Assembly: GCA_930367205.1 (NCBI GenBank)
Contig: OV884011.1
Coordinates: forward strand, 144,023,937 to 144,087,936
DNA length: 64,000 bases
Direction: 5' to 3'
Source: Acanthosoma haemorrhoidale
Taxonomy: Eukaryota; Arthropoda; Insecta; Hemiptera; Acanthosomatidae
Shown: positions 21,331 to 34,058 of the stretch, one piece after another
Layout of the letters: every line of letters starts with the position of its first letter
How positions within the stretch are numbered: the first letter of the stretch is position 1
Program-made: the position numbers and the translations under genes
The notes under the pieces: model-generated
Database searches by the model: none
What the model saw: the letters and a program-made list of their open reading frames with translations, nothing else
What the model was told of the DNA's origin: nothing

Positions 21331-24300
21331 ATAGTTGTAACAACAACAATTTTGAACAAAATATTGATTTTTTTTTATGATATTTATATTATATAGGGAA
21401 AGAGCTACTGGAATAGATGTTTAGACGTTAGAGTGTTGTTAAATATACTGTTTTTGGAAACCTTTACCGTGCCCAATAAATATTAATTATAACTGGGTTA
21501 CAATTGGTAGAGGATATAATCAAATATATAGATAAATATGGATACTCCAAAGCAATTTTCTAGAAATTTGTCTGTTTCCATAAGAGGTAATGACGTCGCC
21601 GAGGACTGTAGTTGCCGAATAACTTCTATGGTGCATTGAGATAACAAATATTACACACTTCCTCAAGGCCTTACTTCTTATCAACATCTACTGTAATCTA
21701 CTGTTGATGCAGGAGCTAGTAGTGTAGGAAGGAGAGTAGTGTCGAGAAGAAAAGGAAGATTCGCTCATCATAAGTATAAGTTTGGGGATGGTGACTACTT
21801 TAGTTTGTCTTAAGTTTGGGTTTTCTTTGTGTTAAAATTTTGACCTTTTTTTATTTCATTTGTAATGACATAAGTTGTTGATAAAACGAATCTTGCATGA
21901 TAATCAATGCAATTAATAATTAAATAATAATAGTTAAAAAAAAATAGGTCGCAGCGATGAGCATTGACGCCTCGCCATGTATGGCGAAGCGCGGGTCTAG
22001 ACCCCTTGGCCAGCAATTCGGTTGTCATCTATCGACTTTTACCAACTCTTATTACTGAAGCCCCGCTAGAATCTGGGTGTGGTTTGGCTAATATGGCTGC
22101 TTCTATACAAGCTGTGTAAGCAATGTGCCTAGAACAGTCAATGTATTTTTAAACTCATGCAATTGCACTCACGTGAAGAAGTGTCTCTCGTGTGAAGCTA
22201 CACGTGATGGCAGTTTTCAACAGAAAAAAGTTTCTTCGACAAGACAAAAGTAATGTTGAAATGACGGAACGATATGGAGACGTTGTTACTGGAAACTAGC
22301 GCCTGCGCACGCTAATAATATGCGCTGAAACTCCGCATAGCTTGAGCCTCTTTACTATTACTTTATACTTTTATTAAAAATTATATCAATCATTGAAAAT
22401 TTACTCGTGTAAATGGCTTATATCAAACACGAACATCCCGGTAAATAATATTAAAACTAAGATTAGAGTATATTTATGTATTTTGTCTTGTGTAGCTTTA
22501 ATATAAATTTTTAATCTTAACAAGAAAAGAATGCTTTTTGGTTTTTGAATTTGATTGCAATAAATAAATTTAATCGCCAATGAATCAAGAATAGAAAAAA
22601 AAGATACTATCTTACCACGATATACGTTTTCTGATTACTTTACGTTTAAGACCATAACAATACTTCAGGTTTTTTTTTTCATGTTATCATATATTTCCTC
22701 TTAGCCTCTACATTTAATTTTGCTACATCACAATAATCCGATGTGTCGCTATTTTATAGTAAAATATAATTAAATGCAAATGCGTTTCATGATAGCTTGG
22801 AGTTTGGATTTATTTTTGGATGGAAAAGCAAGAGATGTATTTTTAAATTAACTGTTGCTCAATTTTCCTTGCAATCATACAGCACTTGTTAGTTGATAAA
22901 TATCCATTGGTAAATATTAGAGGAATACATGCCTGATAATGAACTAAAATCGCAATCTCTTGCGGTAAGAAAAGTCGTGAACATCTTTTTATACTGAAGG
23001 TCAAATAATAGAGTGGTGAATTATTTGTTTTCAGTTTTACGTGACATATCGTATTCAGGTAAATTATGGAAACTCTTTACACAGAGTAGACGAATATGTG
23101 GGAATTACTGGAAGTATAATAAAATACAATAAATATAATAAATGTGGAAGTCTTCTAGCTCTGCCGAAATATTTGTACCAAATTTAGCTCTAATAAAGTT
23201 CATTACTTTTACAACATTTTTTGTCGTCGATCATGGTCAATATATTTGACCTTTTCAGTCTCAATCTTGTTTCATGTTTCATTGACACGGCAATGGTCAA
23301 CATACTGCAAGTAAATAAAACATACCAAACCGTAAATATATCTGCTATTCACAAAGTAGATTTTTTTTCTTCTTTCAGCTATTAAATGCAAGATCGCATC
23401 CAACTTTGTTACTTGGACATCCAATACAGATTGAAGCTCGATAAACTCAATTACTAAAATGCTGACTTGTAATATATAACTTAGTCTTGGAGAATTTATA
23501 ATATAAGATAACCTAATTTATAATAAAAGGTAAACTTTGGCAAGGGTTGACTCTTAAATGGTAAAACTTCAGTCTTAAGCGTTCACCAATCGAACACCGA
23601 CATAAATACAACAGCACATGAAAAATGGGCCGGTTTCATTTGTTGTTATTTTTTTTTTTCAACTTTTACTCTCTTGATTTATCTAAACCATAAGTTAATA
23701 AACGACTGGAATGAATGTATGTGAGAATGTGAAATACATGCTTTTAGATATTTCAAAAATATATTTAAGAATATCAGATATCGTCTGCAGCTGCGGTAGG
23801 ACTTCTGGGGGTTAGAAGAGACTTCAGCATACACATCATGTATTTGTTTATTTTTATATATTGTAAATATATAGATTTTTTTTATTTATATAAACTAGAC
23901 AATAATCATTATTTTGAAAATAGATGCAAACAACAAAATAGATATTAATTTATCATTATTTTCAAAATTAATATACATTTAATTTATTGCTTCGTACAAA
24001 AAACGGTCGTAATAACGAAAATAGGAGCCCACCTCTCTTCTTTGGCAATAAAAATATTTTAATAATACGCTGGTGGCTATGAAGACCAGTCATCCCCCCT
24101 TAGGTGTCCCACGGACAGTTAGTTATTCATCCTGCCCATGGCCATCCTGCAGGCTAAACTAATATTTGAAAATTCTCTACCAGCAATCATGAATGGATTA
24201 AAATCCAAAAATATTCTATATTATATCTATATAACTCTGATAAGAACTAAATATGAAAAACGGAAGGAGTTAAATGCCTCAAAATAATCGCCACTATAAC

Positions 24301-24980
24301 TTGTATTCAGGTCATAGCTATTCCATTCATACATTAGATTTTGATTCATCAATTCTTACATAACTACACATCCACAAATAACATTCATCTGTTATTACAG
24401 ACAGGAGTTAGGTCACTAAATTTCACTGATAGTTTACTCTTTGATTATGCGAACAGCTGGTAATTAACTATAAATAGAAGAGATCTACTTTAAAACACTT
24501 GGTCTTCAACGATAGAACCCGGAACAGACCTCAGACCTCAGACCGACCAGACCAGCAACTGTTTGACGTCATTGGAAATGCCCATCTAACCTCAGTCAGT
24601 TAAAATTACTTGGGGACTGATGCGGGTTAGAGATTACTGTGAAGCACTAGCACTAAACACTGATCACTATGATTTGACCTTGATATGTTAGGCTATTATT
24701 TTTCTATACATTCGGATGTCATCATTCCGACGCTGGAGATTGATGGATACATTTTTGAATTACAGAAAATTTATTTTTACAGAATGTTCTTATTTATTTA
24801 TATATTTGGTTCATAGCATTTAATCGAATGTGACATCGGACAAATCTAAAAGGTAACTTTTGGTTATCTACAATATTCAAAACTTCAAAATTAAAAAAAA
24901 AAAAACCCTCAAAAGTCAATAAATTTATCCAGTATCTGTAAAAAAACTCGATATTTCGTTCAATCTTTTTTCTTTGTTTT
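21330..24980. other. AT-rich region with one small structured GC patch; no gene recognised
   Basis: Nothing codes convincingly. At about 21948-22030, a GC-rich segment next to a run of A on the plus strand contains the palindrome GGGTCTAGACCC and, read on the minus strand, ends in a long T run as a pol III terminator would. No A/B boxes are clear, so I make no RNA call. Confidence 0.35.
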
Positions 24981-26060
24981 TGAAAAATTCTAAGTATATT
25001 TCGTTCCGGTCACATTCAGCATGGCCAGTCTCTTGCAGGGGGTGTAATCAGACTGACCAACCCCCAAAGATAGAGAAGACACAGTGGTCGATTTTGTGTT
25101 CAACACAGTATCTTCTTTTCTAGATGTCTTAAGGGAAGAGGACCATTCACTCTCGTCAGCTTTGGCATTTCTTAAAAAGGTTTTCTTTTTCTTTTTTTGC
25201 CCAGCTATCCTGCCATTTCCCATTTCCGCCCATATAACGCGTAAGATAAATTTAACGGTTTCACAAAGTTTCAGATTTTTCGCTTAAAAATGCAAAATAG
25301 TTATACATATACACATTTGAAGATATAAGAGAAAAATATTTGTATTAACAATTAACTACCCCAAGTATAAGCAAATAAGTTATAACACCGTCATTTTAAT
25401 ATTGGTCGTTCAGATTCATCGTTTGAATACTGCTTATTGATATCGTTATTTAAAAACAAATCTTTCTACAGATAATAGAAGATTATGGGATCATTAGATT
25501 GAAAATATGGGGGCAGACAATTTTCAATTCCCATGAAGTACTCTTTTGAAGGACCTATTTTCATAAAATGTGCTTCTAGTGTTTTGGCAATTTCTACCCT
25601 TTATTTATATATTTTTTCATTTCAGTTATTTAAAATGTCTGTTTATTTATTATCTCTTCGCAATTCACTATTGAATATTCTTTCAAATTCTTGGAGCTGC
25701 AGCATTTGAATTACATCCAGTTTATTTTTTGTAAAATCACAATTATGCCCCTGAAACACACCTGGGATATCGATTACGCTATCTATCAGCTTCAAGACGT
25801 CATCGACTGAGCCCCCGATGCATCGATCGGAGAAGCCCCCTTCTTTGAGGAAACCTCCGGATCACATTCTTCAACTGATTAGACAGCGTAACAATGTCAA
25901 GAACGGGTGGTTTAGCACCAAAAACAGGGACTTAAAAACTGGTTTTGAATGCTCTCACAAATCAAGTTAGATCGAGGTCGATCTCCGGTTGACTCAACCG
26001 AAGAAATATGACCCCTTCTACCTGCTCAGGGTAGGTCGATCTTCCCGCCGATAGGCCGAC
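24980..26060. other. No gene recognised
   Basis: Overlapping opposite-strand ORFs at 24990-25287 show no domain. A GC-rich segment at 25790-26060 directly precedes R2 copy 2 and has a short coding-like plus-strand frame (RQRNNVKNGWF, STKNRDLKTGFE) that may be a piece of an unidentified retroelement. Confidence 0.3.
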
Positions 26061-26064
26061 TCAC

Positions 26065-26280
26065 TGCAGCCCCCTACAGGGGCCGGGGCCAGGTATGACC
26101 CGGCCGACTTCAAACCAATGCCTAGTACCCCTAGGCTCCACCATAGGTAGGCTCTCACTACCTTCCCGAATCCACCAACCTCTTTTAGGCATCCCACACC
26201 CCATATCCTTCTCATACTTCCTTCAAATGGGACTCCCCTTAATGTAAGGCACCCATCAATCCAAAATAATTTCCCTATAT
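26065..26280 (+). repeat. Dispersed repeat R2, copy 2
   Basis: It aligns with 20350-20575: GCAGCCCCCTACAGGGGCCG, GGCCAGGTATGACCCGGCC, GCCTAGTACCCCTAGGCTCC, ACCATAGGTAGGCTCTC, then CTTTTAGGCATCCCACAC and TTCAAATGGGACTCC. The inner hairpins are kept, but there is no left arm: similarity to copy 1 stops at the point where copy 1's extra inverted arm begins. A minus-strand 65-codon ORF here is incidental. Confidence 0.7.
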
Positions 26281-28015
26281 CCTATTTTTATAATTTTTTC
26301 GTCCAGAGATATAAGTTTTCTTCTCAACTTCTAAGGTATTTCTGTTTTTTTCAGTACTCAAGGTTTAAACGAAAACTTTTCTTATAAAAAAATATTATAA
26401 AGTATACAATAGTTTTTTTAAATTTATTTTCCTGTAGCTTTTTATTAAAAGAAATTTTATTTGAAACGATTTAATTTACACTAACACTCTATTCGCATTG
26501 AAATAATATTTAAAACTGAATCACATCACTCTTACATTATGTGAAAACTGTTAAACTTTAGGGACATGTTTGAACTTGCATAAATTGGTCCGATATTGTA
26601 TGTTTCCTATAACGTGATTTCCTACTAAGCTCTCTCTCTTGTGAATTATGAAAACATATATCTATGAGTTAGACTATTGGAAATCCAACACCGTCTGTCT
26701 GAAGCAGTCACTAACGCAATGAAACCTTGAATACAATCTACACCCAGTCGCGTTATTACAGAGTCCAAAGGGAAAGGCCAAGACAATTATGTTTCGTTTG
26801 CCGGTGTCAACTATATTACGTAGTGTATGTTTTAATGAAGCTATAGTAATGAGCAGTACGCAATAAAAATTTAACAAAAAGAAATTTTCTTTATCTCTCC
26901 AACTTTTAAACTGTGGTTTGCTTCTGACGGTTAAGGTCACATGACGGTTTAATTAAGATGGTAACCCAAAAAGAATTTCAAAAAAACTCATAAAAAAAAT
27001 TATTGAGAGCTTACAATAGTGATAGTGATTATTATTTATTATGTAAACATATTTTTTTGGGTCAAATAAAAAAAAGATTTTTATTAAAAAAAAAATTAGG
27101 GCAAAGCCACCATAATCAATATGCTGAAATAATGAATCACATTATACTAATAAACTAAATTATTATTTATTCATTACTTTATTATGAATTCAAAACAATT
27201 TTTGCATCTTTCACAGCATGAATAACTAAATATTAGTCTAGCGTCTTGCATTGAATCAGTAAAATAATTGCCCGTTGAACACACCACAAGATGCCAAGTG
27301 GCGCAAGCTATAATTTTGTATTATTTGTCTTGTTGTATGGGCCTGGAAAGCATCAGCTTATTATCGCTGTGGGTCATCAGCCTTTATTCGAGGTCAAATT
27401 AAAAGACTAACGATAAAAAAAACAACTGATAATCTCATATAGTTTTCTTGTTTTACTGCTGTGATAATTGCCGTAGCAGAGGTTTCTTATTAGTAGACCA
27501 GACAAACTTTCACTAATTCGAAAACGAATTGATATTTCAAGCCCTAAGTGAGAAATTTTACCTTGAGCCAAGAATGGTATTTTATGAGCCAGTGTTACAT
27601 GTATTATATTGAGTGCATTTATAAGATCACTACTTATCACGGTGTATGTTGGGTTAAAACACAACTTAAACCATGAGGTATAAGATACCCCTTTCCCAAG
27701 GAGGATAATTACTAATGATAAACATCAAATCAAAGAAAGTGCTGTCCAATTTTATCACAATGTTTTAAAATTTTTTTCAAAAAAAGCCATTTTTAAGCCC
27801 TTGCTAATAAATGGGTATAGTGTGAATAGAAGGGTAAAGATACAACAATAATAATTAATACATGATAATACATTAATAATTATAAAAAAATATTAATAAT
27901 AATATTTAAAAAAAATTAATGACCAACCAAAAAGGTTTACAATTAATATAATTGAAACTTATGGTACATAATATGTCATCACTTCCATTTAATCAAAATG
28001 GCTAAAACTTAAAAT
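26280..28015. other. AT-rich region, no gene recognised
   Basis: The ORFs at 26674-26940 and 27407-27664 (minus) have no recognisable motif or supporting splice sites. The rest consists of homopolymer-rich, low-complexity AT sequence. Confidence 0.4.
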
Positions 28016-28019
28016 TCAG

Positions 28020-29270
28020 GAATGAAAAAGTACAATTTGCGTGACACCCTTCGTTATATTTTTTTCACTTTTTGGCGGTATTTTTTTTACAGTGTCCACA
28101 TAATATTTGGGGCATTCTAGGGATAATCAAATGGCCCTCTCCGTCAAGTCTAACATCATTAGGAACCCTTTTCGCTTTGTTTGTGTGCTGCCTGGGTCGA
28201 ACTTAAATGCTTGTTTTTTTGCATTGCATAATTAATAAATACAATAACCAATCTATTAATAAATTAGCACAATTTTTCTTGTGAATTGTAGCTGGTCCAA
28301 AGGGTTCTACTTTGCAAGTCCATACAACTACCATACATTGTCCACACTCGCATTTATTAAAAAACATACCAACGACCAGTATCATTTTTTGAACCAAATA
28401 TTGATCCGCAATTTGAGATGTTCTCATCAACTCATAACTATACCCATATATTTGTTCTCTTGTAAAATTACTTTCTTACAACAAAGTGGAATCCGGAGTG
28501 GAATCGGTTATAATTTTCTTTTTTTCTGAAGCATTCCATTTTTTGGCCTGTTGTATAGGTTTGACTCCATGCTGAGTTGACGCAACTGTCACAATGTTAT
28601 TATTGTGGTATCTAACTAATGATATCGATGAATATGGGCCTGTTACTTGGTTACACGACTTTCTATATTTCTATTCATTTTATGAGCATCAATTAGAGGC
28701 GCATGTTTAATTCTGTTACTTTTTATTGTGCCAGTGTCATAGTTCCCTTTATCTTTTAGTTCTTCCAACAATTCGATGAAGGTAAAAAAATTGTCGAAAT
28801 ACAAGTCGCATTTTACTGATGTTTCTGACGATAAATCAAGAGTTACAGAACCACCAAGACCTAAATGAGATAGAGTCCACCCCGTTTTGGAACCTTGAAC
28901 AAGATAACCCAATCGGATTCCACTTTGCTCCCAAATCTTATAGGTTTTTTGTTTGGTCCCATGACGACCAAAATAAGGCACCATTGCTTCATCTCAGCCA
29001 AAGCAGGTTCATGGATATAATAACTTAAGGATTCCTTTAGGTGCCTCCAAAGAGTCCTAACTTTACTAAATCCACTGCTTCTTTCCTAGTTATATTATCA
29101 CATATATGGAAATATCTTATAATATCTGTATTAATATAATCTGTAAAATATCGGGACATACAACCAGAAACAAGTTTGTTGTGGTTATCTTTGCACTCCT
29201 TCCAGTACATCCGCCGCCGGCTCACTGATGTAGCCACTAAGCAGTAATATTCCAATGAATCCCTTTATTT
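28020..29270 (-). pseudogene. piggyBac-family transposase pseudogene
   Basis: In minus-strand order: 29255-29037 has VSRRRMYWKECKDNHNKLVS and MSRYFTDY, the piggyBac 'R..YW....' and 'M...Rf..i' region. 28984-28643 has MVPYFGRHGTKQ, GLGGSVTLDL and DLYFDNFFTFIELLEELKDK, the DDE core with the 'yfDNyFTs..Ll..L' catalytic-Asp block, then GTIKSNRI. 28640-28200 keeps the C-terminal 'YW.l....ln....N.w.ly' pattern across stops, and about 28190-28020 a Cys-rich tail (ILCGHCKKN). Frames are broken and the segment around the third catalytic Asp is unrecognisable. It is an inactive copy; no TTAA-flanked ends were identified. Confidence 0.75.
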
Positions 29271-29318
29271 TATATGGACTTATCGCAATACCCATGTTTC
29301 GTTTTTGTTTTGTATATG

Positions 29319-29960
29319 TAAAGGGTGTCCCAGAATTAATGCAAGATTTGATTTAAATAGAAAACACAGTTTTTAGTATTTTTGTTGTTATTTTTTAATT
29401 GAATTATAAAGTAAATAGGATAGGGTTATTTATGGAATAACACATCGGGCAAATGGCCTCCAAGACTTTGGATTCTTTAGTCGAAATTTTCCATGACCAT
29501 TTGGCATAAATGTGGTTGAATTTCGTTGATGTAGCGTTGAATTTCCTCTTTTAATGCACGGGTGGATGTGGGGTTGTTGACATATACCTTTGACTTCAAA
29601 TAACCCCATAAAAAGAAATCTGAACGTGTTAAATCGCACCATCTGATCACCGAAACGAGAGAGTACATGACCTGGAAATGTCTCATGCAGTATTTGAATT
29701 GTTTCATGGGCTAGTGGCTAGTGGCACCATCTTGTTGAAATCACATATTGGCCACATCAATATCATCCGATTTCAGCGTAAAAAACTGAAACTATTCCCT
29801 CTGTGACTATTTCATTGTCAGTGACATCAGTTATCTTCGGAATAACTGAATGTGCTCTGGAGCTAACAGTCGATTGCCAAATAAGTGATTGATATTGATA
29901 TATCTGGCCCTCGATGTAAACTGCAGCTTTGAATGCCTTGTCAGACAATGCAGGGAAATT
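29319..29960 (-). pseudogene. mariner/Tc1-superfamily transposase 3' half with one terminal repeat
   Basis: Minus-strand reading gives FQQDGATSH near 29735, then DLTRSDFFLWGYLKSKVYV and a terminal LGGHLPDVLF-like end near 29435: the last two acidic positions of a mariner DDE/D core and the usual C-terminus. After the coding end, at 29321, AAGGGTGTCCCAGAATT preceded by TA looks like the terminal inverted repeat and TA target. Upstream coding (to 29960) is frame-broken and the 5' half and second terminus were not found. It lies only ~50 bp from the piggyBac relic. Confidence 0.7.
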
Positions 29961-29964
29961 GCTT

Positions 29965-31830
29965 CTTTAACGCTATACATTCCAAATAAAAAATAATTGT
30001 ATTGTCGATTGGAGGAAAGATGGTTTTACTGGATAGGTTGTTTTCACTAATTATTACATCAACTTATTTTATTTATTTTTTTCTGGCTACTTTCAAGGCT
30101 CTGCATTTTTTTTTTTGAAGAAAAATAGATACATTGTAATTTGATATAATGCCGAAAATTTTTCAAATGATTAAATTAAAAAAAAATCATCAAATTAATA
30201 AACAGTGAGAGGTTTGAAATACAAAAATTACAATTTATAGTTATGTGCAGAAATTAATAAAATATTGACTTTTTTTTTTTCAAATATTCCGCAAACTAGC
30301 GATTTTAGCAAAAAGTACTTTATATGAAAAATTAAAGTACACTAAATTTGCATACGTGCATACAAAATAGTATTCGAGGTGTTTGAGAATAATCAAGAAA
30401 AATTACATTTAAACTGCACCCACCCCGCGCTCGACCACACCCTTGGCGACTTTAAATATGTTGTACAGGACACTCCACCTACCAACTTTCAGAACTACAT
30501 CATATTGTTTTTTCTAATTTTCACATTTTGGCCTTCGTTACTTGGTCTGTAGTCAAGACTGGAAATTGATGGATGGCAGTCGGTAATTCTATGATATTTC
30601 TCCTTCAAACCTGCTGTTAAGAGGTTAATAGTCGAGGTAAACTTTCCCTTCGCCAGAACATGGAAGGTCCATGTGTGGTTCAAGTTCTGTTGATTGTTCC
30701 GTTATTCCACAAAGTATAACGTGCGCTAAGGTAGATTATTGCATGTTTGTTAAGTATACGATGAGACTTCCGGGGTAAGATGGCCAAATGGAAAAAGTTA
30801 GTAGGAAGACTAATCGGTTTAGATCATTATATTTTGTTGACACATTCTCTAGTCCCTTATTTTTACTTATTACTTTCTCCTTCTTTATTGTATCAGAAGG
30901 GCTATTTTGTGGGCTTTACTTTGAAACATCTTTCCGTTTTATAAAGATTCCCTATTTTTAATTGAATAAATCTCAAACAAGCTTCAAGATAAGATACTAT
31001 TGAACTCTTCTTACAAGTCAATAATTTGCTGTGGACTTAGATGTGGTGAAGTATGTGTCCCCATATTTTATGAAAAATTAAAGAAGATTTCTATTTTATG
31101 TTGGTTGTGAATTTGTAGTTTCGTGAATAATGACCTTTTTTAAGTACAAGGGACATTGACACGTCCATTTATGTGTTAGAATACGTTAACGATAAGAGAC
31201 ATTTTACAAGGGAACAGAGAAGTTAAATCCGATTTGCCGTTGTCAACTAATAGTTACTAGGAATCATTCTTTAGGGCAAACGGATTAACTAGTCAAATGG
31301 TAAAGGCTTTGCTTCCCTCCTTTCATCTATCTTTATATTATAATTATAATTATGTATGTTACAATATCTTTGCGTTATAATTACATGTAAGTATTTAATA
31401 GAAATATTTAAAAGAAATCTGTACGTAAAGTCTGAAAATATGAACACTAAATTTCCTTCATGGAGTTCATTTTTATTTTTATACATCTATGATTAGGGCT
31501 GGGAAATGGCAAATTAGTAGGGTCTATGTTTTTCACACTTTCACGGCTTCTTCCCAAGTTGAAAAACATCTCGACACTTGCTGGTTTGACGGGACTGAGA
31601 TGACATCTCTTGGGCAAATATGCATGGAACTGGACTATTGATGATGGAGCATGCCTAGGAAAGCAATGTTGGAGTTGGTTACTAAAAACCACAGTGAGTT
31701 ATTAATTAGTAATGTACCATAGACCGTTGACAATTTATGTGAATACCATGCCACTATCAATATTCTAGTTCTGTTAAATATAGTTATGAAGAATGTTCAA
31801 TAGGTAATACCAAGTGGTCATAAGTAAATT
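29965..31830. other. No gene supported; several short unassigned ORFs
   Basis: Minus-strand ORFs at 30495-30683 and 31447-31692 have a slightly coding-like composition but no domain. The latter contains HAYLPKRCHLSPVKPASVEM, which I do not recognise. A GC-richer patch lies at 30415-30445. Confidence 0.3.
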
Positions 31831-31913
31831 ACTTACTCTGGGGGGCCCTGTGAAGTAATGGAAGAAGCAGTCGTGGGGTTAGACGAATGGGCGAAGGTAA
31901 TGAGTGATGTAGG

Positions 31914-32036
31914 GTACACATCGTGGAAGACATTCCGCGAGAATACGAGATAATAGTGGGGTGTGATTTACTGGGAAAATTAGGCGCGTGCATAGAAAAC
32001 GAGGGTGAGAACTGGAGGATTAAGTTAGGGGAGTGA
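31914..32036 (+). pseudogene. Gypsy element 1: C-terminal protease fragment
   Basis: The frame reads VHIVEDIPREYEIIVGCDLL then GKLGACIE and stops at TGA 32034. 'I.eeipye.IlG.DfL.k.ga' is the usual end of a retropepsin domain in gypsy elements. The catalytic D-T/S-G segment is missing or beyond recognition upstream. The sequence jumps almost directly to mid-RT, showing a deletion. Confidence 0.6.
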
Positions 32037-32057
32037 ACTTACCGAAGCCGTGAAACG

Positions 32058-32513
32058 GTGCCAATAGGAGCGGTCAAGATAGTGGTGTTCGAAGACATCC
32101 TGGACAACGAGGCGAACATTTTTAACACATTAGTCTTAAACGTGGGGCACCATAAGATCAAGCGAGCTGCGGATGACCAACATAAAACGGCGTTCTCGTT
32201 TGAAAAAGGACATTTTGAGTTCACGAGAATGCCGTTTGTTCTCAAAAACGCCCTAATAACGTTTCAACGTTTCATGGAAGAACTCCTAAGAGGAATGGAC
32301 GAAAATATGAGCCCAATTTACATGGATGACCTGCTGATCTTTAGCCGAACGGAGTCAGAAAACATTCAACACCTCTGGAGCGTATTTAGGAGACTCCGGG
32401 AATTCGGGTTGAAACTGTTAATAGCCGCATCATCGCTGGGGCAAGGGCAAATTAGTTTTTTGGGGCATACCATCTCTCAGGAGGGGGGACTCAACAAAAG
32501 TCAAAAGGCCTGA
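32058..32513 (+). pseudogene. Gypsy element 1: reverse transcriptase palm/thumb
   Basis: A 151-codon open stretch. Residues 11-16 (FEDILD) match the segment before the first catalytic motif, but the usual 'F.TLDLk.GyhQI' reads FNTLVLNVGHHKI, so the catalytic Asp is Val. QHKTAF (41-46), MPFVLKNALITFQRFM and the polymerase box YMDDLLIF (88-95) follow, then FLGHTISQEG. The loss of the first Asp alone would inactivate it. It ends at a frame break before RNase H. Confidence 0.8.
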
Positions 32514-33150
32514 CAGACACCGAGGCACGGTACAGCGCTCTGGAACGGAAGCTCCTCGGGATAGTATGGGCTATTGGGCACTTCCGTCGAATGTATTTGG
32601 TAGAAGGTTTAAAATACATACGGACCACAGACCTCTTCAATGGGTTGGGAAACTTAAAGAATCGTCCGCAAGGGCAACTAGGTGGAAAGAATTCCTCGCA
32701 CAATATAATCTGGAACTCGTCCATAAACCAGGGAAATACAACGCAGTTGCAGATTGGCTGTCGCGTGCTATTATGGTGAACACCATGGAGGAAGGGGAAA
32801 CCTCGAACGATTTCTGGCAATTCATCAAGGAGTGTACGCCTGGAGAAGCGGGAAGTAGCAGTACTTGGGGAGAGACTGACAGGAGTATGAACCCAACACC
32901 AGACGAGGCTATAGGGGAGAAACCGCGGGATATGGAGACGAAGGACAAAATAATCAACGACAAGCGGAGGGAGATTATCTGGAAAACACAAACGTCAGGT
33001 CTACTGAAAATACTGTATAGTACGTACGGTAGGAGTCCGATCGCGACAATTTGGTCACCACCGGGAGTTTTGGGAGATCGAATTTGTTGGGCTCTGAAGG
33101 ACGCGTCAAAACCTGGAAAAACGCACCATTTATGCGTTGGAAACGTTTAA
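32514..33150 (+). pseudogene. Gypsy element 1: RNase H and tether region
   Basis: Just after the RT stop, DTEARYSALERKLLGIVWAI reads in one frame, then shifts into the frame of the 194-codon ORF (32566-33150) carrying FKIHTDHRPLQWV, NLELVHKPGKYNAVADWLSR. These are the TDH and ADxLSR landmarks of gypsy RNase H. The N-terminal RNase H Asp segment is lost, which places a deletion between thumb and RNase H. The C-terminal part is a charged linker before the integrase. Confidence 0.75.
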
Positions 33151-33289
33151 GACAAAATTAAAAAGCTGCGGCAGAAAGAGCTGTGGGGGGGTGGATTGCT
33201 TGTTCATCCGGTGTTCCTCCACGGACCTGACTCTGCACGATGAGGAGCAACAGCGCGAAGTAACATTGATGTATCACTAAGAAAAAACC

Positions 33290-33890
33290 AACCACCGTGA
33301 TGTGGCATGGCATTTTAATATCCCCGGTCATCCCAAGAGCAGGGGAACCATCGAAAGGTTACACAGCACCCTCAGCGACCACTTACGCGGGTATCAGGAG
33401 GATAAAGGCCGGTCGGCAAACGTAGTGATGGCCATGGCGTTGGCAGTATGCAACCACTCGATACACGCCACGACGGGGTTAGCACCCTTTGGAATTTTAT
33501 TTGGATTACGAGTGAGACCGAGGAACTGGCATGAGATGGTGGCGAATGAGGAGGTGGCGGAACAGATCCAAAACACTTACATACATTAGTTCGGGAAGTT
33601 ATGGTACAAAATACGCGATTGGATTATGAATGAGAAATCCTGGAGCGTGGGGCATGCAAGTTTGCATAGGATAGCATAAGGGCAATATCGATTGGGACCG
33701 TTGTTTACCGTAAAGTCGTATCGAATCGTTCCGGTTTGGTATGAGGGCCCCTTTAATTAAGTTAATCATAATTCGGGAACATAATCTTGTGACCATCGAG
33801 AGCATGACCTCCCCAAAGAAGAGGCGATCCGTTCACATTGAGCATTTGAAACTCCCACTTGAAGCTCAGAGAGAGCTTATTTTCGTAATT
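33290..33890 (+). pseudogene. Gypsy element 1: integrase core end and C-terminal domain
   Basis: WHFNIPGHPKSRGTIERLHS carries the catalytic Glu region of the integrase DDE core. It is followed by LAPFGILFGLRVRPRNW and, after stops, the C-terminal barrel with GPF and then IIIREHNLVTIES, shared with element 2 and with the fragment at 53566. The zinc-binding and first catalytic Asp parts are missing upstream. The tail frame ends at 34040 without a clear envelope gene. Confidence 0.75.
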
Positions 33891-34058
33891 TTGTTATTGT
33901 GGATAAGCTTGTTTTCAACTGACAGCTGCCAGATCACGGTCGAATGTGTCATACTTTTTTTTTATTATTTCTTATTTCTTCTTTATATTATCTCTTTTTC
34001 TTTGTGTTCTGTTCTTTGGTTATATAGTGTCGAGCCATAGAGCTCTGTGGACTATGAA

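Larger units (their letters stand above)
31835..34058 (+). mobile_element. Ty3/gypsy element 1, internal part (truncated 5', interrupted 3')
   Basis: This plus-strand element has protease, RT, RNase H and integrase pieces in order, ending where a BEL/Pao element was inserted (34059). Sequence of its 3' LTR resumes after the BEL at 40875. It is closely related to element 2 (48486-53178): shared strings include RNWxE after 'FGLRxRP', IREHNLVTIES, and QHKTAF. The 5' LTR and gag are absent. Large internal deletions and frameshifts make it non-functional. Confidence 0.8.

Noticed and set aside
21948..22030. Possible pol III RNA gene with T-run terminator on the minus strand
   Set aside because: No internal A/B boxes or upstream element could be identified.
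32491..32991. 166-codon minus-strand ORF
   Set aside because: Shadow of the gypsy element 1 RNase H and tether on the plus strand, which has the recognisable motifs.
33741..34040. Possible envelope gene after the gypsy element 1 integrase
   Set aside because: The frame becomes low-complexity Phe/Tyr/Leu-rich, has no signal peptide or cleavage site, and lies where the LTR should begin.
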